This document shows positions 5,853 through 8,120 of a stretch of DNA of 8,120 nucleotides, piece after piece. This DNA comes from Bacillota bacterium (GTDB lineage Bacteria > Bacillota_A > Clostridia > DSM-8532), in contig JAFADM010000178.1 in the NCBI GenBank assembly GCA_023424865.1, positions 1 through 8,120 of the forward strand, in the 5' to 3' direction. The position numbers and the translations under genes are program-made. The notes beneath the pieces were generated by a model, which saw only the letters and a list, made by a program, of their open reading frames with translations, ran no database searches and was not told where the DNA came from. Within the stretch, counting starts at the first letter, position 1. Every line of letters starts with the position of its first letter.

Positions 5853-6641
5853 TTATTCCTTATGGTCCTTGAACTCAATATGGAGTATCTGGCTCCTGTT
5901 CCGTGTAGAGGGAAGAAGGTTCATTATCCTCATGAGGGGAGACTGGCGCTCCTTAAGTAAATTACCCATACTCCAGGCCTTTATTAAACGAATATGGGGA
6001 TTGAGTCCTTCAATATGCTGTGCTTTGTCCAGCCCCCATAAAAAGGGATGACTTATCCCCTTGCCCACAAAAAAGCTATGAACCACATCAAAAAGCATGT
6101 GGGCCCCGGGAAAATACTTTGCCAGCATGTGAAACAGGCGCTTGACCTCTTCCACGGTAAAGTACATAAGTAATCCTTCAGCCAGTATTAGCATCTTGTT
6201 AGGAGAAATCCCTTCCAGATGACGAACCCATACTTCATCCAAAGCGGAGGCCGCTATAAAATGAATGCGTTCAGTCTCCTCAAAGTATTCTCTTCTCAAG
6301 GCAATGACCTCCGGCAAATCCAGCTCATAGCTTTGAATTCGGCCGTTATCCATCCGGCTTATCCGTGTATCCAGCCCCACCCCCAGGGAAAGAAGGGTTA
6401 AGTCGGGCTTCCCTGCAAGCAGGGCTTCAAGTGTGTCATCAATTACCCTGGTGCGGGCCAGGATCCCCAGAGTGGCAATTTCGCCGCCATCTACGACATA
6501 ATCACCAAGATCCGTTAGGGAAGCAATTTCTGCCGCTTTTTCGTCCCGTACCACCGGATTGTTTTGTTTTAATTCGTTGGCACGGGCTGCCAGGGGGATA
6601 AATAAGGTTTTGGATACACCCTCTTCAAGTGTTGCTTTCAT
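5853..6641 (-). CDS. Class I SAM-dependent methyltransferase, LCM/TcmP-like
   Basis: Predicted cytoplasmic O-methyltransferase of 262 residues. SAM-binding motif I is LLSLGVGLDTR at 83-93, the acidic post-I motif is ELDLPEV at 106-112 with D108 expected to hold the ribose, and LAEGLLMYF at 153-161 is the typical LCM-family motif. R63 in an ARTRVIDD stretch fits the family's conserved N-terminal arginine. This family (leucine carboxyl methyltransferase and the polyketide methyltransferase TcmP) methylates carboxyl or hydroxyl groups of very varied substrates, so the substrate cannot be given. The start is the ATG at 6641 behind AAAGGAG with 8 nt spacing; a 32-residue upstream extension of the frame only overlaps the previous gene. 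It overlaps the zinc-ribbon membrane protein gene by 17 bp, so translation is coupled. Confidence 0.88.
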   Translation of the reverse strand: MKATLEEGVSKTLFIPLAARANELKQNNPVVRDEKAAEIASLTDLGDYVVDGGEIATLGILARTRVIDDTLEALLAGKPDLTLLSLGVGLDTRISRMDNGRIQSYELDLPEVIALRREYFEETERIHFIAASALDEVWVRHLEGISPNKMLILAEGLLMYFTVEEVKRLFHMLAKYFPGAHMLFDVVHSFFVGKGISHPFLWGLDKAQHIEGLNPHIRLIKAWSMGNLLKERQSPLMRIMNLLPSTRNRSQILHIEFKDHKE

Positions 6642-7008
6642 CAGAAGCACTCCTTTCAAATATAAACCGTATTCCGCACAGACCGCAAGACCTGCTTGTC
6701 TCAAAAAGCAGCCGGTTCCCGCAGTTTTGGCATTCATAGTGTCCGTTTCCCAGAGAAAGTCTGCTCTTTCTCAGGGAAGCATAGCCTTTGGCAATCCGTT
6801 TATCCTGAATAAACTCTGCAAAAAGAATGAGGAGAAAAAGGAAGAAAAGAACCAGGCCCACCCATAGGGAGAGATTAAACAGCGTTTTAAAAGCAGGCTG
6901 GGAGGTAAGCCATAAAAATAGCTTTAATACCAGAGGAATTGCTGTTGTGAACAATGCGATAAGACCAATAATTTGGGGTCCAAAGCCAATGGAATTGATT
7001 TTCCGCAT
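6625..7008 (-). CDS. Small two-helix membrane protein with a C-terminal zinc ribbon
   Basis: I do not recognise the family. The protein is 127 residues. Two hydrophobic segments at about 11-34 and 43-66 should be transmembrane helices, with a basic stretch (KRIAKGYASLRKSR) after the second that probably faces the cytoplasm. The tail carries a four-cysteine zinc ribbon, C93-x2-C96 and C108-x2-C111. The ATG at 7008 has AAGAGG 5 nt upstream, and a good promoter lies 43-71 bp further up. The last codons overlap the methyltransferase start by 17 bp and contain its ribosome binding site, which ties the two products together. Such zinc ribbons often serve protein contacts rather than catalysis. Function unknown. 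Confidence 0.8.
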   Translation of the reverse strand: MRKINSIGFGPQIIGLIALFTTAIPLVLKLFLWLTSQPAFKTLFNLSLWVGLVLFFLFLLILFAEFIQDKRIAKGYASLRKSRLSLGNGHYECQNCGNRLLFETSRSCGLCGIRFIFERSASDESNT

Positions 7009-7050
7009 AAAAACCTCTTATATATACTTAAAAACTAATTTAGTATATAT

Positions 7051-7079
7051 AGTATAAATGCTATAGTTGAAATAATCAA
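7051..7079 (-). promoter_or_regulatory. Promoter of the membrane protein-methyltransferase pair
   Basis: On the minus strand TTGATT (7079-7074) and TATACT (7056-7051) are separated by exactly 17 bp, about 43 bp upstream of the ATG at 7008. A second TATACT overlaps at 7047-7042. Spacing and hexamers fit a vegetative promoter well. It diverges from the lrp promoter, and the two -35 boxes are about 100 bp apart. Confidence 0.6.
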
Positions 7080-7150
7080 GCTTGGCGTATTTAAACCTTT
7101 GCGTATATAAGAGCGATAAACTTTCAAAATAACAATTAAAAATTAGTTTC

Positions 7151-7192
7151 GATTTACATAATGGAAGTATTTTTAAAAAGGATTTACAAAAT
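7151..7192. repeat. Direct repeat GATTTACA, 30 bp apart
   Basis: GATTTACA occurs at 7151-7158 and 7181-7188, and the similarity continues into the following AT bases. The second copy supplies the lrp -35 hexamer. The 30-bp spacing is near three helical turns. This could be a binding site for the Lrp-like regulator or a chance result in AT-rich DNA. Confidence 0.35.
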
Positions 7193-7211
7193 AAAAATAG
7201 CGCTGTATAGT
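7183..7211 (+). promoter_or_regulatory. Promoter of the lrp-like gene
   Basis: TTTACA at 7183-7188 and TATAGT at 7206-7211 are separated by 17 bp, each one mismatch from consensus. Transcription should begin near 7218, giving a leader of about 80 nt that starts at the palindrome at 7222. Confidence 0.65.
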
Positions 7212-7221
7212 AATCACAAGG

Positions 7222-7274
7222 TTTTCGCTGCCGGCACGAAAAAAGAAATTCTTTCAGATAAAAACCTGGGTTTT
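7222..7274. promoter_or_regulatory. Two palindromes in the lrp leader
   Basis: TTTTCG-C-TGCC at 7222-7232 is followed directly by its near-exact reverse complement GGCACGAAAA at 7233-7242, with one extra C in the left arm. A second palindrome, AAAACC-TG-GGTTTT, lies at 7261-7274. Neither is followed by a T-run, so they are not ordinary terminators. They may be DNA operators for autoregulation by the Lrp-like protein or a hairpin at the extreme 5' end of the mRNA. The rest of the 7009-7297 intergenic region is AT-rich and holds the two divergent promoters. Confidence 0.45.
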
Positions 7275-7297
7275 GTGGTCTCAAAGAGGATTAAAGT

Positions 7298-7744
7298 ATG
7301 GATGAAATAGATAAAAAAATAATTGAGGTTTTAAAAAACAACAGCAGGGCAACCACACCTCAAATCAGCAAAAGTGTTCACCTTTCCATACCTGCCGTAG
7401 CGGAACGCATTCGGAAGCTGGAGGATTCGGGAGTGCTTCAGCAATTTACAGTGAAAGTGAGCAGGGGAAAAACCGGCTTTAAGCTTCTGGCCTACGTTTT
7501 TCTTTCCTTGGAGAAAACCGAGCATGTGGAGCCCTTTCGAAAGCTTGTGATTACCTTTCCCCAGGTTCTGGAATGCCATCATGTGGCAGGGGAATTCGAT
7601 TATTTACTTAAGGTTGCGGTAGAGGACACCAACGCGCTGGAGGACTTTCTTTCCCATTGGCTCAAAAAAATCAAGGGTGTTGTAAAATCCAACACCATCA
7701 TTGCCTTATCCACACTTAAAGAGGATATTAACAGACCCTTCTAA
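7298..7744 (+). CDS. Lrp/AsnC-family transcriptional regulator
   Basis: Amino-acid-responsive DNA-binding protein of 148 residues, the usual size for the family. The N-terminal helix-turn-helix covers about residues 5-50 (MDEIDKKIIEVL, then TTPQISKSVHLSIPAVAERIRKLEDSGVL). The C-terminal RAM effector/oligomerisation domain runs from about 62 to 140 and shows GEFDY at 98-102, matching the family G-x-x-D-Y signature. The ATG at 7298 has AAGAGGA 7 nt upstream. A LysE-type exporter gene follows after 63 bp in the same direction. Lrp-type regulators often control adjacent amino acid exporters, so the likely role is to induce efflux when an amino acid builds up. The effector cannot be named from sequence. 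Confidence 0.93.
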   Translation: MDEIDKKIIEVLKNNSRATTPQISKSVHLSIPAVAERIRKLEDSGVLQQFTVKVSRGKTGFKLLAYVFLSLEKTEHVEPFRKLVITFPQVLECHHVAGEFDYLLKVAVEDTNALEDFLSHWLKKIKGVVKSNTIIALSTLKEDINRPF

Positions 7745-7807
7745 TCTTTTCATTAAAAAAGAGAACATCCTTTATTGAACAGAAGTAACTTGACAGGAGG
7801 TTTTATT

Positions 7808-8120
7808 ATGCTCCATCAGGGCTTTAAATCCATGGGCTTTTTGCTGCTTAAGGGCTTTAAATTTGGCATGCTTCTCCAACTCGCCGTGGGTCCCGTATGC
7901 CTGGCTCTATTTCAGACTGCCGCTGCCAAGGGCTTTCAAAGCAGCCTTTTGGGTGTCGCCGGAGTCACTTTGGCCGACGGCCTTTTTATACTGGCTGCCG
8001 CCGCAGGGCTTGGAGCGGCTCTGGAAAGCCAAAGAATTAAAAAAACTGCTAAAATACTGGGAGCCCTGGTATTAACGGGGTTTGGCCTGGACGGCTTTAT
8101 TAGAAGCCTTTTGAACCTTA
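7808..8120 (+). CDS. LysE/RhtB-family amino acid exporter, truncated at the window end
   Basis: The frame from ATG at 7808 is open to the window end, giving the first 104 residues. The start is secure: CAGGAGG ends 7 nt upstream, and the context is nearly the same as that of ahpC. Hydrophobic segments at about 10-37, 45-70 and 83-98 fit the first three helices of a LysE-type inner-membrane exporter. GP at 28-29 in the first helix and the helix-2 aspartate D57 (TLADGLF) are family hallmarks. A full protein would be about 200-215 residues with five or six helices. It lies 63 bp after the lrp-like gene with no terminator or clear promoter between, so the two are probably cotranscribed. The transported amino acid is unknown. 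Confidence 0.85.
   Translation, partial: MLHQGFKSMGFLLLKGFKFGMLLQLAVGPVCLALFQTAAAKGFQSSLLGVAGVTLADGLFILAAAAGLGAALESQRIKKTAKILGALVLTGFGLDGFIRSLLNL

Noticed and set aside
7018..7284. Open frame of 88 codons on the minus strand between the divergent genes
   Set aside because: It runs through two good divergent promoters and leader palindromes, has odd composition from AT-rich DNA, and shows no known motif.
7790..7796. TTGACA before the LysE-like gene as a -35 box
   Set aside because: It overlaps the ribosome binding site, leaving no room for a -10 box and transcript start before the ATG at 7808.

Overview
The window looks like a chromosomal segment of a Gram-positive Bacillota, probably a member of the Clostridia. 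The evidence is the moderate-to-low G+C content, strong AGGAGG-type ribosome binding sites, a PerR-type Fur-family regulator, and an AhpF-like flavoprotein whose domains are in the reverse of the enterobacterial order. The assignment is by gene style only; no marker gene is present. All genes seen are ordinary chromosomal types. I found no rRNA, tRNA, CRISPR, phage or insertion-sequence material.

Left block (1-2946): the first 34 bases are the start of an unidentified gene on the minus strand. Diverging from it is a peroxide-defence operon, perR (242-661), ahpC (757-1320) and an ahpF-like gene (1327-2946). A full-consensus promoter (TTGACA, 16 bp, TATAAT) lies at 123-150, and a Fur-family-like dyad overlaps its -10 box. 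The expected logic is that PerR represses its own operon until metal-catalysed oxidation by peroxide inactivates it. The AhpF-like protein then passes NAD(P)H electrons through its C-terminal CxxC domain to the peroxiredoxin AhpC.

Middle block (2950-5724, minus strand): a cytoplasmic sialate O-acetylesterase-like SGNH hydrolase converges on the ahpF-like gene with only 3 bp between the stops. Upstream of it lies a 41-bp tandem repeat array (4856-5053), then a TetR-family regulator gene. The array fills the gap and occupies the place where the esterase promoter should be.

Right block (5853-8120): a small membrane protein with a zinc ribbon and a SAM-dependent methyltransferase (LCM/TcmP-like) form an overlapping minus-strand pair behind a good promoter at 7051-7079. 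The tetR gene follows downstream in the same direction, after a spacer rich in GTTAC repeats. Diverging to the right are an Lrp/AsnC-family regulator and, truncated by the window end, a LysE/RhtB-type exporter. This regulator-exporter pair is probably concerned with amino acid efflux. The leader of the lrp transcript carries two palindromes that could be autoregulatory sites.

The points most worth a second look are the permuted AhpF with cysteines in place of the usual NADPH-binding arginines, the 41-bp repeat array with its promoter-like truncated last unit, the dyads in the lrp leader, and the unusual perR leader and start.
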